Source: Parachitinimonas caeni
Lineage (GTDB): Bacteria > Pseudomonadota > Gammaproteobacteria > Burkholderiales > Chitinimonadaceae
Assembly: GCF_030129945.1 (NCBI RefSeq)
Contig: NZ_JARRAF010000027.1
Span: 1 to 60,862, forward strand
Reading direction: 5' to 3'
DNA length: 60,862 nucleotides
Position 1 is the first letter of the stretch; each line of letters begins with the position of its first letter. The position numbers and the translations under genes were made by a program. Positions 14,037 to 22,486 of the stretch are shown one piece after another. The notes beneath the pieces are model-generated. The model was not told the origin of the DNA and searched no databases. It worked only from the letters and a program-made list of their open reading frames with translations.

Positions 14037-14369
14037 TTAGCGGTACTCGATCGAGTCTGTCATCACAAAAATTTCAGATGCCTTGCAAAAGTCGATGCGG
14101 AAGTCGTGCACATAACCGTCATCGGACTTGATCTTGATATCGACCTTGCAGTCTTTACCATTGGTGTTGAAATCCATATGCCAGGTTTCTCCGCCCTTGA
14201 TGCCGCCACGGGTGGTGATCCAGTTGGGGCTCCAGCGCTCGCCCTTTTCCTTGGTAACAAAACTGATCAGCCTATGGCCGGTTTCGTTATGCAGCAGAAA
14301 ATCGGTGGCGTTTGCCGCAGTGCCAGCCAGACCCATGATCATGGCGGTGAGAACTAAGGTGGATTTCAT
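14037..14369 (-). CDS. Small secreted protein of unknown function (110 aa)
   Basis: A signal peptide is clear: KSTLVLTAMIMGLAGTAANA, with cleavage likely after residue 20 or so. The mature part is about 90 residues with HNETGHRLISFVTK, WSPNWITTRGGIKGGETWHM and two Cys (in GKDCKVD and DFCKA), consistent with a disulphide-bonded periplasmic beta protein. The ATG at 14369 follows GAGGCTCGACA. I cannot assign a family or a function. It stands alone between a terminator and the divergent GNAT gene. Confidence 0.7.
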   Translation of the reverse strand: MKSTLVLTAMIMGLAGTAANATDFLLHNETGHRLISFVTKEKGERWSPNWITTRGGIKGGETWHMDFNTNGKDCKVDIKIKSDDGYVHDFRIDFCKASEIFVMTDSIEYR

Positions 14370-14685
14370 TGTCGAGCCTCGCTTATTTGGGCAATGTCGA
14401 ACGCGTCCTTTCATCGCGGCTCGGGTGCGCGCCTTCGCCCTGAGCGATGTTGCGCGACGTTTCCCGATTGCCTGGAAGGCGGCATGTTTCCGAAGTGCCC
14501 GGTGGTTAAAAGTGGAAAGTGCCTGCGCAGTCTAGCCAAAGCTTGCCGATCCATTCAGGCCCAAACGGCCTTGGTGAGTGATTGCTTAGGGAAATTCAGC
14601 TTCGGTTAGCGCCTTCAACGACATCACTACCGGCTGCTCATGCCGGTGGCGACGCCTCTGCCGGTTTTCTGAGTATGTTGGCCGT

Positions 14686-14727
14686 GCCAAATCGACCTCA
14701 CCAAGAGAGCGGCGACGTCGATTTGGC
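14686..14727. repeat. Inverted repeat upstream of the GNAT gene
   Basis: GCCAAATCGAC (14686-14696) and GTCGATTTGGC (14717-14727): perfect 11-bp arms with a 20-bp centre. It could form an RNA hairpin in the leader of the gene at 14804. Confidence 0.5.
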
Positions 14728-14803
14728 CTGGGCAAGACCAGAAGGCCAAACAGAGGTACTCTGGCAATCATCCAACAGACACCCCCCGATAAAGCGGCCG
14801 CCC

Positions 14804-15265
14804 ATGCATATCACTCTAGAAACGCCCGATCAGCCAGACGTCATTGCCCTCATTGCCGAGCTGGATGCATATCAGGACAGCCTCTACCCGCCTGAAAACC
14901 GATACGCACTCAATCTGGCGGCGCTCACACAACCCAACGTGCTGTTCGCCGTGGCCCGAAATGCGGAACACCAGGCGATCGCTTGCGGCGCAATCGTCTT
15001 GAACACCGAATATGGCGAGTTAAAGCGCATGTATGTCAGCCCGGCTTGCCGAGGCCAGGGCGTTGCCAGGCAACTCCTTGGGCTGCTTGAATCCACGGCG
15101 ATTAAAGCGGGCGTCACCTTGCTCACCCTCGAAACTGGCCCGTTCCAGCCCGAAGCACTGGCTTTCTACGCCGCCTGCGGATACGAGCCACGCGGGCCAT
15201 TCGGCACCTACCCTGAAGACCCCATGAGCGTATTCCTTCAAAAACAATTGCGGCCAACAGCGTGA
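14804..15265 (+). CDS. GNAT-family N-acetyltransferase
   Basis: Transfers an acetyl group from acetyl-CoA to an unknown amine. 153 aa, one GNAT domain: the motif A region is RMYVSPACRGQGVARQLL (RGQGVA is the pyrophosphate loop), then the strand TLLTLETGPFQPEALAFY and ACGYEPRGPFGTYPEDP, the usual motif B tail. I chose ATG 14804 because homology begins there. The frame is open further upstream, but that part looks unlike protein and spans the inverted repeat. No strong ribosome site is present. Confidence 0.85.
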   Translation: MHITLETPDQPDVIALIAELDAYQDSLYPPENRYALNLAALTQPNVLFAVARNAEHQAIACGAIVLNTEYGELKRMYVSPACRGQGVARQLLGLLESTAIKAGVTLLTLETGPFQPEALAFYAACGYEPRGPFGTYPEDPMSVFLQKQLRPTA

Positions 15266-15478
15266 GATTGGCCTGGGTCATCACCAACAGCGGATGGCGA
15301 TAGTAGGGCCGGCACGCCATGCGACAGAAGACGTCCTGCCGGGGCTTGCCGGAGGTCTCGAATTCACCCGGCAGATGGCTCGTTGTGTTGAAGGTAAAGC
15401 GGGTGACCTGATTGTGATCGGCTTTTCAATACGCAGGCCCTGGGCATCGTAACGGTAGGTGGTGGAACCCAACATCTA
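15266..15478 (-). pseudogene. Frameshifted Rhs core fragment
   Basis: On the minus strand the sequence encodes STTYRYDAQGLRIEKP in one frame, then continues after a frameshift as TRFTFNTTSHLPGEFETSGK and PRQDVF in another. This matches the YD-repeat region that recurs at about 17029-16900 (QRIEKSV, ITRFAYDTAGHLLGEYE, GKPRQEI). It is a decayed scar of a displaced Rhs tip, directly downstream of the immunity gene candidate. Confidence 0.75.
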
Positions 15479-15494
15479 TCTAGACTTTTGTTAT

Positions 15495-16001
15495 TTAGCG
15501 TGTTTGCGTTAGCCATTCCAAAAACCAAGGGCTTTCTTTCAATGATGGGCTGGATAAATAACAAAATCGGGTGAATTCATCTCTGCAACCAATTATCTGA
15601 TGAAGAAGTTCACTTTGATTAATTATCTCGACATCAGGGTTTGGCTGCCAAGTGGTATCACTCTTGCAACGTACTTTATACATCTCATTTACAGGAGTGA
15701 ATTCTAATTTCCTCTCTGTGCCTTGTTCATATAGCCAAAGTTCGCATGGCTGCATGGATTTAATCGACTTTATAAGGTCTGGAAATTGTTCTAACGCAAC
15801 AGACAAATCTGTTCCGATGTCTACAGGCCAAACTTCTTGACCAAAACCAGAAATCGTAAACGTTCCTTTCCCTTCAAAAGCGTGACACAGATCATTTAAC
15901 AGCGAACCAATATCATCCAGCTCTGCATCATACTCTCTAAGTGTTAGAAGCTCTTTGGCGCCATCATGAAATGACAGTCTAATTAGCATGGTTTTTCTCA
16001 T
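15495..16001 (-). CDS. Candidate immunity protein of the Rhs tip toxin
   Basis: 168 aa, no recognised family. It begins immediately after the toxin: the ATG at 16001 overlaps the toxin stop (TAATG). A second ATG at 15989 has a better ribosome site (TGAGAAAA). The protein is acidic and soluble, with no signal peptide: DDIGSLLNDLCHAFEGKGTF, FGQEVWPVDIG, CRDEFTRFCYLSS. Size, overlap and position are as expected for a cognate immunity gene; this is inference from context. Confidence 0.65.
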   Translation of the reverse strand: MRKTMLIRLSFHDGAKELLTLREYDAELDDIGSLLNDLCHAFEGKGTFTISGFGQEVWPVDIGTDLSVALEQFPDLIKSIKSMQPCELWLYEQGTERKLEFTPVNEMYKVRCKSDTTWQPNPDVEIINQSELLHQIIGCRDEFTRFCYLSSPSLKESPWFLEWLTQTR

Positions 16002-17029
16002 TAAAAGGTTGGATATGCTGTTCGTAATCCCTCTCCGCGAGGAACTATGATTGCCCATTCTGCACTTGCAATCGAACCATCTGGCTTGATAATTTGCCCA
16101 AGCCCTTCGGGAATTCGAACTCTGGTGGGGTCCGATACTTTTATGCCATTCAAAAATTCAGCAGCTCGTTGATTGTCTAGCCACTGCCCTTGGTTATTGC
16201 CGGTGCCACGAGCCCTGTCAATAAGTCTCGCCGTATTTTTCGATCCTTCTCCATGTTCAAGAAACGTGTGCCCAAATTTTGGCTTGCTTTTCCAATTTAC
16301 TTCGGAGGCGGTAAGCGGCCCTCTATCAACCGCATTCGGATCAATCTTAATCCCGGTAATGGCGTAAATAGCCAGTCGGACTTGAGCGGGTCTAGTGAGT
16401 GCATTGCATTTGTCTAGAATCTGATTGCCAATTGGCTTGCCCGAAATGCCCATTTCTGGGTTGGTGCCAGTCAGCCACTCACCACTTGTATTGCCTGCTA
16501 CTGGGGGCATGATGGGGAATGGCAGTGCAATCAGCCCTTGAGGATCGCTGAACGTCAGCGGGTCACCCCCCACATACCCAAACGTATTCATCCCCCCCGC
16601 CAGCCCAATCGGATCACTCTGCACATAGCGCCCGGTAGCCGGGTTGTAATCGCGGAAATAGTTGTAGTGGCGTCCGGTTTCGGCGTCGAAGTACTGGCCG
16701 GGGAAGCGCAGGTTGAAGGTCAGGCGCTTGCCGTCGCCATCGACATCTTCATTGGGCGGGCTGTTGCCGAAGGGTTCGCCCTCCCAGCGCCAGACGACTT
16801 CGCCGGCCTTGCGGGTGATCTCGCGTGGGGTGCCCAGGTGGTCGGTGTGGATGCTGAAGCTGTCTTTGAGTACGCCTGCTTCATAGGTAAACAAAGCCAC
16901 CGGCAAATCGGCCAGCCAGACGATCTCCTGCCGGGGTTTGCCGTCGGCCTCGTATTCCCCCAGCAGATGGCCGGCGGTGTCGTAAGCAAAACGGGTGATC
17001 TGGCCGTTGACCGACTTTTCAATGCGCTG
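16001..17029 (-). CDS. Displaced Rhs C-terminal tip with toxin domain
   Basis: The frame opens right after the stop of the preceding gene, without a proper start (first ATG at 16906), so it is an orphan tip or partial gene. It carries the end of the Rhs core (HTDHLGTPREIT, RFPGQYFDAETGRHYNYFRD, GRYVQSDPIGLAGGMNTFGY), then a variable C-terminus after DPQGL. The last 90 residues (KFGHTFLEHGEGSKNTARLI, GQWLDNQRAAEFL, VPRGEGLRTAYPTF) resemble BECR-type RNase toxins of polymorphic toxin systems: His in the GHTFLEHG region and the terminal RTAYP motif. It would become active if recombined onto a full Rhs gene. Confidence 0.8.
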   Translation of the reverse strand, partial: QRIEKSVNGQITRFAYDTAGHLLGEYEADGKPRQEIVWLADLPVALFTYEAGVLKDSFSIHTDHLGTPREITRKAGEVVWRWEGEPFGNSPPNEDVDGDGKRLTFNLRFPGQYFDAETGRHYNYFRDYNPATGRYVQSDPIGLAGGMNTFGYVGGDPLTFSDPQGLIALPFPIMPPVAGNTSGEWLTGTNPEMGISGKPIGNQILDKCNALTRPAQVRLAIYAITGIKIDPNAVDRGPLTASEVNWKSKPKFGHTFLEHGEGSKNTARLIDRARGTGNNQGQWLDNQRAAEFLNGIKVSDPTRVRIPEGLGQIIKPDGSIASAEWAIIVPRGEGLRTAYPTF

Positions 17030-17500
17030 CTATACGTCGCCTAGCTCATTTATCTGCGCAAATTTTGATGACCAATACATGATGTTATTTCTCTTTCTGT
17101 CAGAGAGATCTTTAAATTTTTCATCATGTATGATTCTGTTTAAATGTCTATGCAGTGCAAGGCTATCCTTTCCAACCGTTTCAGCAAATATATAGGCAGT
17201 TTCCGTATCCAAATCCAAATGGATTAAGAGTATGGTATAAAAGACAATTTTATCTGCTTGCGACCAAGATTTTATTTCTTGCCTGCGTTCGATAAATATA
17301 TCTAACCATGTTGCAGGTGCGGTGCCAAATTTCCCTAAAAAATCCTCAGTCAAAATTTCCCTTGCTACGGCTTGGACTGCTGGGATTGGTGCGTCGCAGT
17401 TAAATTCTGCAAGCCTGGATGGGTGATATATAAATTCTAGCCAAATGCTGAATGGTGTGAAAAATGTAAATATGATGCTATATAAAGTGAATTTTCTCAT
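17030..17500 (-). CDS. Small membrane-anchored protein, possible orphan immunity protein
   Basis: 156 aa. The N-terminus KFTLYSIIFTFFTPFSIWLE is a signal or membrane anchor; the rest is helical (FLGKFGTAPATWLDIFIERR, WSQADKIVFYTILLIHLDLD). It is AT-richer than its surroundings, a common sign of acquired tip cassettes. Its TAG stop is in frame with, and abuts, the Rhs tip at 17029. That is the arrangement expected if this is the immunity gene of an earlier tip that was displaced. Function is inferred from position only. Confidence 0.55.
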   Translation of the reverse strand: MRKFTLYSIIFTFFTPFSIWLEFIYHPSRLAEFNCDAPIPAVQAVAREILTEDFLGKFGTAPATWLDIFIERRQEIKSWSQADKIVFYTILLIHLDLDTETAYIFAETVGKDSLALHRHLNRIIHDEKFKDLSDRKRNNIMYWSSKFAQINELGDV

Positions 17501-17662
17501 CTCTTTTTGGATGGTTGTGTGCCGGTATTTTTAGATTTTTCGTGGTGAAATAGGTTTCTAATTTTATAGGGATGGCTTGGTTCTGTAGATAAGATTCCGT
17601 AGTGGCAATCATATCGCAATTTATGATAAAGTAATATTTTTGTGGTTTGGATAGGTTGATTT

Positions 17663-19690
17663 ATGCGCATTGAAAAATGCTCTGGCGTTCGTCATGGGCT
17701 GTTCCGGTGGATTGCATTTGCTGTTCTGGCGGCTCTGATGGTTGTTGAGGCCGGGGAGCTATCTTCGGATCAGGTGTCCTGTCCGCCCGAGTATGCCTGC
17801 ATCACCGCTACCGCGGCGGGCAGCAACAATAGGTTGCAGCTAACTGGCAATATCCGTGTGCCGGCTGCTGAGTCTGGGAAGGCGGGAAATCTATATGTTG
17901 TAGCGAGTTTGCCGGCAGGTGGGTGGTATGCCCTCACTCGGAGAGGGTGGTCTCCTGTGGGGCGGGGAGATATTCCTGCTGTCGCCAGCGATGTGACCTT
18001 GGGTGATCATGCGATTCCGATCCTTGAAGGGTTGATGGATGTATCGTCATTGGTTGGAACGGCTATTTATGCGGGTTATGGTTGGAGTTCGGTGGATCTG
18101 ATCACTAATCGAAAGTTCGCCAAGATCTATGAGATTGCCGCGACTGGTGGTTCAAAGCCAATTCTACGGACGACAACATCCAACTTGGTAATAGGCGGTT
18201 GGGATGGTCAAGGGTGGCGTGCGCCATCACGGACAATAAAGGTTTGGCTTGATCATGCTACAGGCTATGCGGATTGGAAAATCGATAATTTGCCCCCTTG
18301 GCTGTCCGTGAGTCCTGCCAAAGGCCGTCTTGATGCGCAAGGGAGCGAGCTGACCTTTACGGTTGATCCCGGAATACTGGGTTTCGGCATGAACGAAACA
18401 CCGGTCATGTTGACGGCGAATATGGGGGGAGAGACGGTTTCCTCGCCGATTGTGGTGGTAACACGGGTTGATAAGCATTTATTGCTACCTTCTGCGTGGG
18501 CAATCGGGTTGTCTAGTACCCCCCATTTCGCACGCCTCAGTCAGCGATTGAAGGTCTTGGATAGTTTTGGTGTAGCCGCCAGTTGGCAAGCGAGGTCTGA
18601 TGCCGGGTGGTTGAGGGTTACTCCAAGTGGTTCAACCGGATCGGGGAGTGAGCTGGTGGTTGAGGCGAACCCAGATACTTTGCCTTCCGGCCAGATCAGT
18701 TACGCCAATGTCACCATCCTGCCCGACGATGCCAGGATCAACCCGGTGCAAGTCAAAGTTGCATTGTGGAAGGGTGGGGATGCGCCAGAAACTTCCCGGT
18801 GGATGATTCCGTACAGCCGAATCGTGGCAGATCCGTTACGGCCGGTGGTGTATGTCCATAATGGAGGACAAGCCATTGACGTATATAACGCCTATACAAC
18901 GCATAAAGTCGCGACCATTATCGAACCGGGCATGATTGCCGGCGCGATGGCCGTTTCGCCGGATGGGGGGACGCTGTATGTCTATGATGGTGCTGCATCG
19001 CAAGTAGTTACGTTTGATCTGCAGACTCAGCAGAAGATCAGTAGCTGGCCCATGCGGAAATTGAACGACGGCCCCGAATCATTGCTGGTGACGCGCTTGA
19101 ATGGGGTGGACTTGTTGTTGAACAGTTATGGCGGTGTTACCCGGGGCGAGGTATTCGTGGGTGCGCCAGGTTTGAGAGGCTTCGTTGTTGCCAGCGCCAA
19201 TGGTCAACGCATTTTTGCGCGTCGCTCGTCAGGCGAGATGGTGTCGGTAAAACTGGATTACACGCATTTGTTTGGTGGCGTGTTGGAAGTGACAGGCCCA
19301 CCGTCTGAGCCGTTTACCGCCGCTGCCGGTAGCGATATCGCGGTGGCTGCGGATGATTCCAGTATATATACCGCCGGTAGCGGCACCGGCTATTGTGCGC
19401 GGCTGGACCCGGCCAGTCTGATGCCGACAGATCACTTCTCGGTGCAGCAAGGTGTTGCCAATAATGTTGAGGTAACGACTGATGGTCGAGTGGTGTGTGG
19501 AATTCGCAGTATCGACTTGACTGCAGATTTATGGGTTCATTCAGCAACCGGGGCTGTTATCAAGCACCGCAGGCTTGCCGGGGCTGGTACGGCTCTGAGG
19601 GGTCGTAGTCTGGTGCTGACACCTGATGGCAACGTGGCTGTGGCCTTGACTGATGACTCGGCGATTAATTTCACGGGGATTGGGCACTAG
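17663..19690 (+). CDS. Large secreted protein with BACON-like and beta-propeller-like parts
   Basis: 675 aa. Signal sequence or anchor at residues 13-30 (LFRWIAFAVLAALMVVEAGE). An N-terminal domain of about 140 residues is followed by two repeats of the sort WKIDNLPPWLSVSPAKGRL and DAGWLRVTPSGSTGSGSE, which resemble BACON-type Ig-like domains (WL.V.P..G). From about 390 the sequence is beta-propeller-like (VAVSPDG-type units: MAVSPDGGTLYVYDGAASQ, LVLTPDGNVAVALTDD). It is probably a periplasmic or surface protein; no enzyme motif is seen. Its TAG stop uses the first two bases of a repeat end (19689). Confidence 0.6.
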   Translation: MRIEKCSGVRHGLFRWIAFAVLAALMVVEAGELSSDQVSCPPEYACITATAAGSNNRLQLTGNIRVPAAESGKAGNLYVVASLPAGGWYALTRRGWSPVGRGDIPAVASDVTLGDHAIPILEGLMDVSSLVGTAIYAGYGWSSVDLITNRKFAKIYEIAATGGSKPILRTTTSNLVIGGWDGQGWRAPSRTIKVWLDHATGYADWKIDNLPPWLSVSPAKGRLDAQGSELTFTVDPGILGFGMNETPVMLTANMGGETVSSPIVVVTRVDKHLLLPSAWAIGLSSTPHFARLSQRLKVLDSFGVAASWQARSDAGWLRVTPSGSTGSGSELVVEANPDTLPSGQISYANVTILPDDARINPVQVKVALWKGGDAPETSRWMIPYSRIVADPLRPVVYVHNGGQAIDVYNAYTTHKVATIIEPGMIAGAMAVSPDGGTLYVYDGAASQVVTFDLQTQQKISSWPMRKLNDGPESLLVTRLNGVDLLLNSYGGVTRGEVFVGAPGLRGFVVASANGQRIFARRSSGEMVSVKLDYTHLFGGVLEVTGPPSEPFTAAAGSDIAVAADDSSIYTAGSGTGYCARLDPASLMPTDHFSVQQGVANNVEVTTDGRVVCGIRSIDLTADLWVHSATGAVIKHRRLAGAGTALRGRSLVLTPDGNVAVALTDDSAINFTGIGH

Positions 19691-19702
19691 GCTCTGTTGA
19701 CC
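19689..19702 (+). repeat. Solo end of the MITE-like repeat
   Basis: AGGCTCTGTTGACC matches the first 13 bases of the repeat end, then similarity stops. It overlaps the stop codon of the gene ending at 19690. Confidence 0.5.
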
Positions 19703-19809
19703 TGATCACATTCACCTCTGCCTGGCTGGGAAAAAGTCGATCTGGTTTCGACGCAACCTGCCAGGTCTCCTGGCCTAGGGCGATCAGGTATTGGGATGGA
19801 TGAGAAAGG

Positions 19810-21252
19810 TCAGATTTTTCCGCCTGCGCGGTTGCCTCCCCGCAACACTGCCACTGCCCCCCCGCCATCCCGATTGTCTACGGTGATTTCGCCATCGTGC
19901 AGTTTGGCAATTTCGCGGACCAGGGCTAGGCCGAGGCCGGTGGATTTGCGGCCGCTGTCGGGGCGGGGCAGGGAGTAGAAGCGGTCGAAGAGTTGGGCCT
20001 GGGCGTAGTCGGGAATGCCGGGGCCGTGGTCGGCGACGCTGATTTCCCAGCCGCTCTGGCTGACGCGGGCGCTCAGTTCGATCTGACTGCCGGCCGGGGC
20101 AAAGTCGATGGCGTTGTCGATCAGGTTGGATAGGGCTTGTCGCAGCAGGAAGCGCTCGCCAAGGATCTCGGCGTGGTCGGGCAGGTCAAGTGCCAGTTTG
20201 AGTTGCTTGGTGGTCAGCAACGCCTGTTTGGCGGCCAGCACTTCGTCGATCAGTTCGCTGACCGGAATGGCTTCCACGGTTTCCAGGGCTTGTCGCTGTT
20301 CGAGTCGGGCGAGTTCGAGCAGACGATCGACGATCTGGGTCAGGCGGCCGGCTTCTCCACGGATATTGGCCAGAAAGCGGGCCTGGTCGGCGGCAGGCAT
20401 GTCGGGGCCGATCAGCTCGGCGGCACCGCGTATGGCGGCGAGCGGGCTTTTCAGTTCGTGGGTGAGGCCAACGACGAATTCTTCCACATAGCGGCGGCCT
20501 TCCAGCTTTTGCCGCATGGCTTGCAGGGCCCGGCCCAGCACCGAGACTTCACCGCCACCCAGCTTGGGTAATTGCACCCGCTGGCCCTCGCTGACGGCAC
20601 GGGCGTAGTCGGTGAGGCGGGTCAGGGAACGGGTCAGCCACCAGGAAATGACCAGCCCCAGCAGCAGCGAGCCGGCCAGAATGGCCATGCCCATCCGGGC
20701 CAGATAATCAAAACTCTGCTGTATGAAGGGCTGAATTGCCGAGGCGGGTTTGGCGACGGTGACGACGCCAATCAGTTTGCCGTCGTCACGGATTGGCGCC
20801 GCGACGTGCATGACGCCACTGCCTTTGTCCTCGGGGCGTAACCGGGTGGTGCGGGCGCCGTAGCGGCCGCGCAAGGTCAGGTAGACATCATTCCAGCGCG
20901 AGTAGTCTTGTCCTTCTGCCAGATGGTCTGAATCGAAAACGACGCGGCCATTCAGGTCGGTAACGTAGACGCGGTGGTTGGGGGCTTCTTTGCGGATGCC
21001 GGAGATTTCGGCGTTCATCCGGCGTTGGCCAAAGTCGTTGACGGCGGCAGCAAAGCGGCCGTTCTGGATATTGCCGGCGCGTAGATCATCACGGGCGAAT
21101 TCGGCCAGCAGATTGGCGGTGTCGATGAGGGTGTCTTCCATCGACTGGCGCAGGGCAGGTTGCAGTCGTTCGGTGGCGGTGTCGAACAACTGCCAGGCAG
21201 CAAGGCCGACTACCAGAAAATACCCAAGAAAAATACGTACCCAGATTTTCAT
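19810..21252 (-). CDS. creC: CreC-like sensor histidine kinase
   Basis: 480 aa. N-terminal TM helix (IWVRIFLGYFLVVGLAAW), periplasmic sensor domain (NHRVYVTDLNGRVVFDSDH, DVYLTLRGRYGARTTR), second TM near 190 (MAILAGSLLLGLVISWWL), HAMP, H-box VGLTHELKSPLAAIRGAAEL, N-box NLIDNAIDFAP and G-boxes DHGPGIP and STGLGLALVREIAKLH. The periplasmic motifs fit CreC, which with CreB senses carbon and cell-wall state in enterobacteria. No creB-like regulator lies next to it in this window, so the kinase is separated from its partner here. ATG 21252 starts at the TM helix. Confidence 0.8.
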   Translation of the reverse strand: MKIWVRIFLGYFLVVGLAAWQLFDTATERLQPALRQSMEDTLIDTANLLAEFARDDLRAGNIQNGRFAAAVNDFGQRRMNAEISGIRKEAPNHRVYVTDLNGRVVFDSDHLAEGQDYSRWNDVYLTLRGRYGARTTRLRPEDKGSGVMHVAAPIRDDGKLIGVVTVAKPASAIQPFIQQSFDYLARMGMAILAGSLLLGLVISWWLTRSLTRLTDYARAVSEGQRVQLPKLGGGEVSVLGRALQAMRQKLEGRRYVEEFVVGLTHELKSPLAAIRGAAELIGPDMPAADQARFLANIRGEAGRLTQIVDRLLELARLEQRQALETVEAIPVSELIDEVLAAKQALLTTKQLKLALDLPDHAEILGERFLLRQALSNLIDNAIDFAPAGSQIELSARVSQSGWEISVADHGPGIPDYAQAQLFDRFYSLPRPDSGRKSTGLGLALVREIAKLHDGEITVDNRDGGGAVAVLRGGNRAGGKI

Positions 21253-21374
21253 GTGGCAGCGGCCTTGATAAGGGTGGGCGCCTCGGAAATCGCGGACGTT
21301 CAAGCGGGCCCAGATTGTCGAGGGGAGCTGGAAAGGGGGATGGGGCGCCGGGCGCCCCGGTTTGGCGGCGCGGT

Positions 21375-22004
21375 TTACATTTCGCTGCGGGCGATCATGG
21401 CATCGATTTCGCTGCTGATCAGGCCGTCGAGGTCGAAGTGGGCCGGGCTGGCTTGCAGCATGGGCTCGAAATCATGTTCGCAAGCGCTTTCGAAGGCATC
21501 TTGATTAAAGTCGATGACGCCCATCTTGCCGGCGCGGTCGAAGTAGTAATAGCGGTGGCGATTGTCGTGGACGTAGCAGTGACCAAAGATATGGTAGTTG
21601 CGGTTGAGTTCGGCGATTTGTTCGCGGCTGAAGCGCTCGGCAAACTCAGGGCGTCCACCCCAGAACCAGTCGATGAATTCGACGACGCCCAGGCCGGGCA
21701 GGGGGTCGTCATCCTGCAGGTCGCAGACCAGATCATCGGCGCATGAAAGATGAATGGTCTCCCAGTCGTCGCCGCTTTCGCTCATCGAATAACTACCGTG
21801 CCGCAGGTAAAAGGCGCGCAGATCGGCCGGTAGCGGGCTGTCGATCAGCTTCTCCAGCCTATCGACGGTGACTTCATCATCGGCGCAGCCGAAGCCGACT
21901 TCTTCAGCCAGATCAATATCGGAAGCCATCGCAAAGTCACGATAGCGGGTAAAAGCCTGCTGCAGGGTTTCGCCCTTGGGGCCCTGGCGTAAGGAGTCTT
22001 GCAT
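21375..22004 (-). CDS. SMI1/KNR4-like (SUKH) protein
   Basis: 209 aa, soluble and acidic. The segment VTVDRLEKLIDSPLPADLRA followed by FYLRHGSYS is the classical SUKH start (a helix before PLPxxLxxFY). Later come VVEFIDWFWGG, FGHCYVHDNRHRYYYFDRAG and MGVIDFN. SUKH proteins often neutralise toxins of polymorphic systems. No toxin is adjacent here, though Rhs debris lies 4 kb away. The ATG follows GAAGAGATCCCACC. Confidence 0.7.
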   Translation of the reverse strand: MQDSLRQGPKGETLQQAFTRYRDFAMASDIDLAEEVGFGCADDEVTVDRLEKLIDSPLPADLRAFYLRHGSYSMSESGDDWETIHLSCADDLVCDLQDDDPLPGLGVVEFIDWFWGGRPEFAERFSREQIAELNRNYHIFGHCYVHDNRHRYYYFDRAGKMGVIDFNQDAFESACEHDFEPMLQASPAHFDLDGLISSEIDAMIARSEM

Positions 22005-22106
22005 GGTGGGATCTCTTCTGCGTTGCCAATTGGAAAGCCGCTATTGTCGGAGCTTTTGGCGCGGCAGGAAACCAGACCTGATGCGTGTCTGGCGGCAAGA
22101 GAATAA

Positions 22107-22158
22107 AAAAATGCCGGCATCGGCGACAAGTCTGGACGGCTTGTCACCGATGCCGGCG
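22107..22158 (-). terminator. Strong terminator, minus strand
   Basis: On the minus strand GCCGGCATCGGTGACAAG pairs with CTTGTCGCCGATGCCGGC (about 18 bp) and is followed by seven T residues. It probably ends transcription from the metalloprotease gene (stop at 22487); the gap between them contains a MITE-like repeat. Confidence 0.9.
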
Positions 22159-22254
22159 AGTCACGCCGACACCATGACCGGAAAAAGGCGTGTTCTACGG
22201 GGGAGGTCGGCGGCTGCGTGGCTCGGAGTAAGCGGCAGCGCTGCCGGCCTTGTC

Positions 22255-22363
22255 AGGCGCTGCAGACATCTTGTTTCCGGATCGTGCCGGTTGATTCTTG
22301 GGGCATCGACTTACCCCAAAATGCGACCCGGCGCGACCGGAAGCAAGACATCCACAGAGCCCA
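22255..22363. repeat. MITE-like repeat, 109-bp copy
   Basis: Ends AGGCGCTGCAGACATCTTG then TTTCCGG, and CCGGAAGCAAGACATC then CACAGAGCC, forming imperfect inverted ends of about 26 bp. The short centre contains GGGGCATCGACTTACCCC. It lies between the gene at 22487 and its terminator. Confidence 0.7.
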
Positions 22364-22486
22364 GGCGCCATTGCAATCTGATTTCCCGTCACGCCAAAGC
22401 CGGGCAGGCTTCTGGCCAAGTTTCGGAGCATGGCCAGACGGAGTGAGCGAGAGCGGGACGCCAGATTGCAACGGCGCCAAAGGGGC

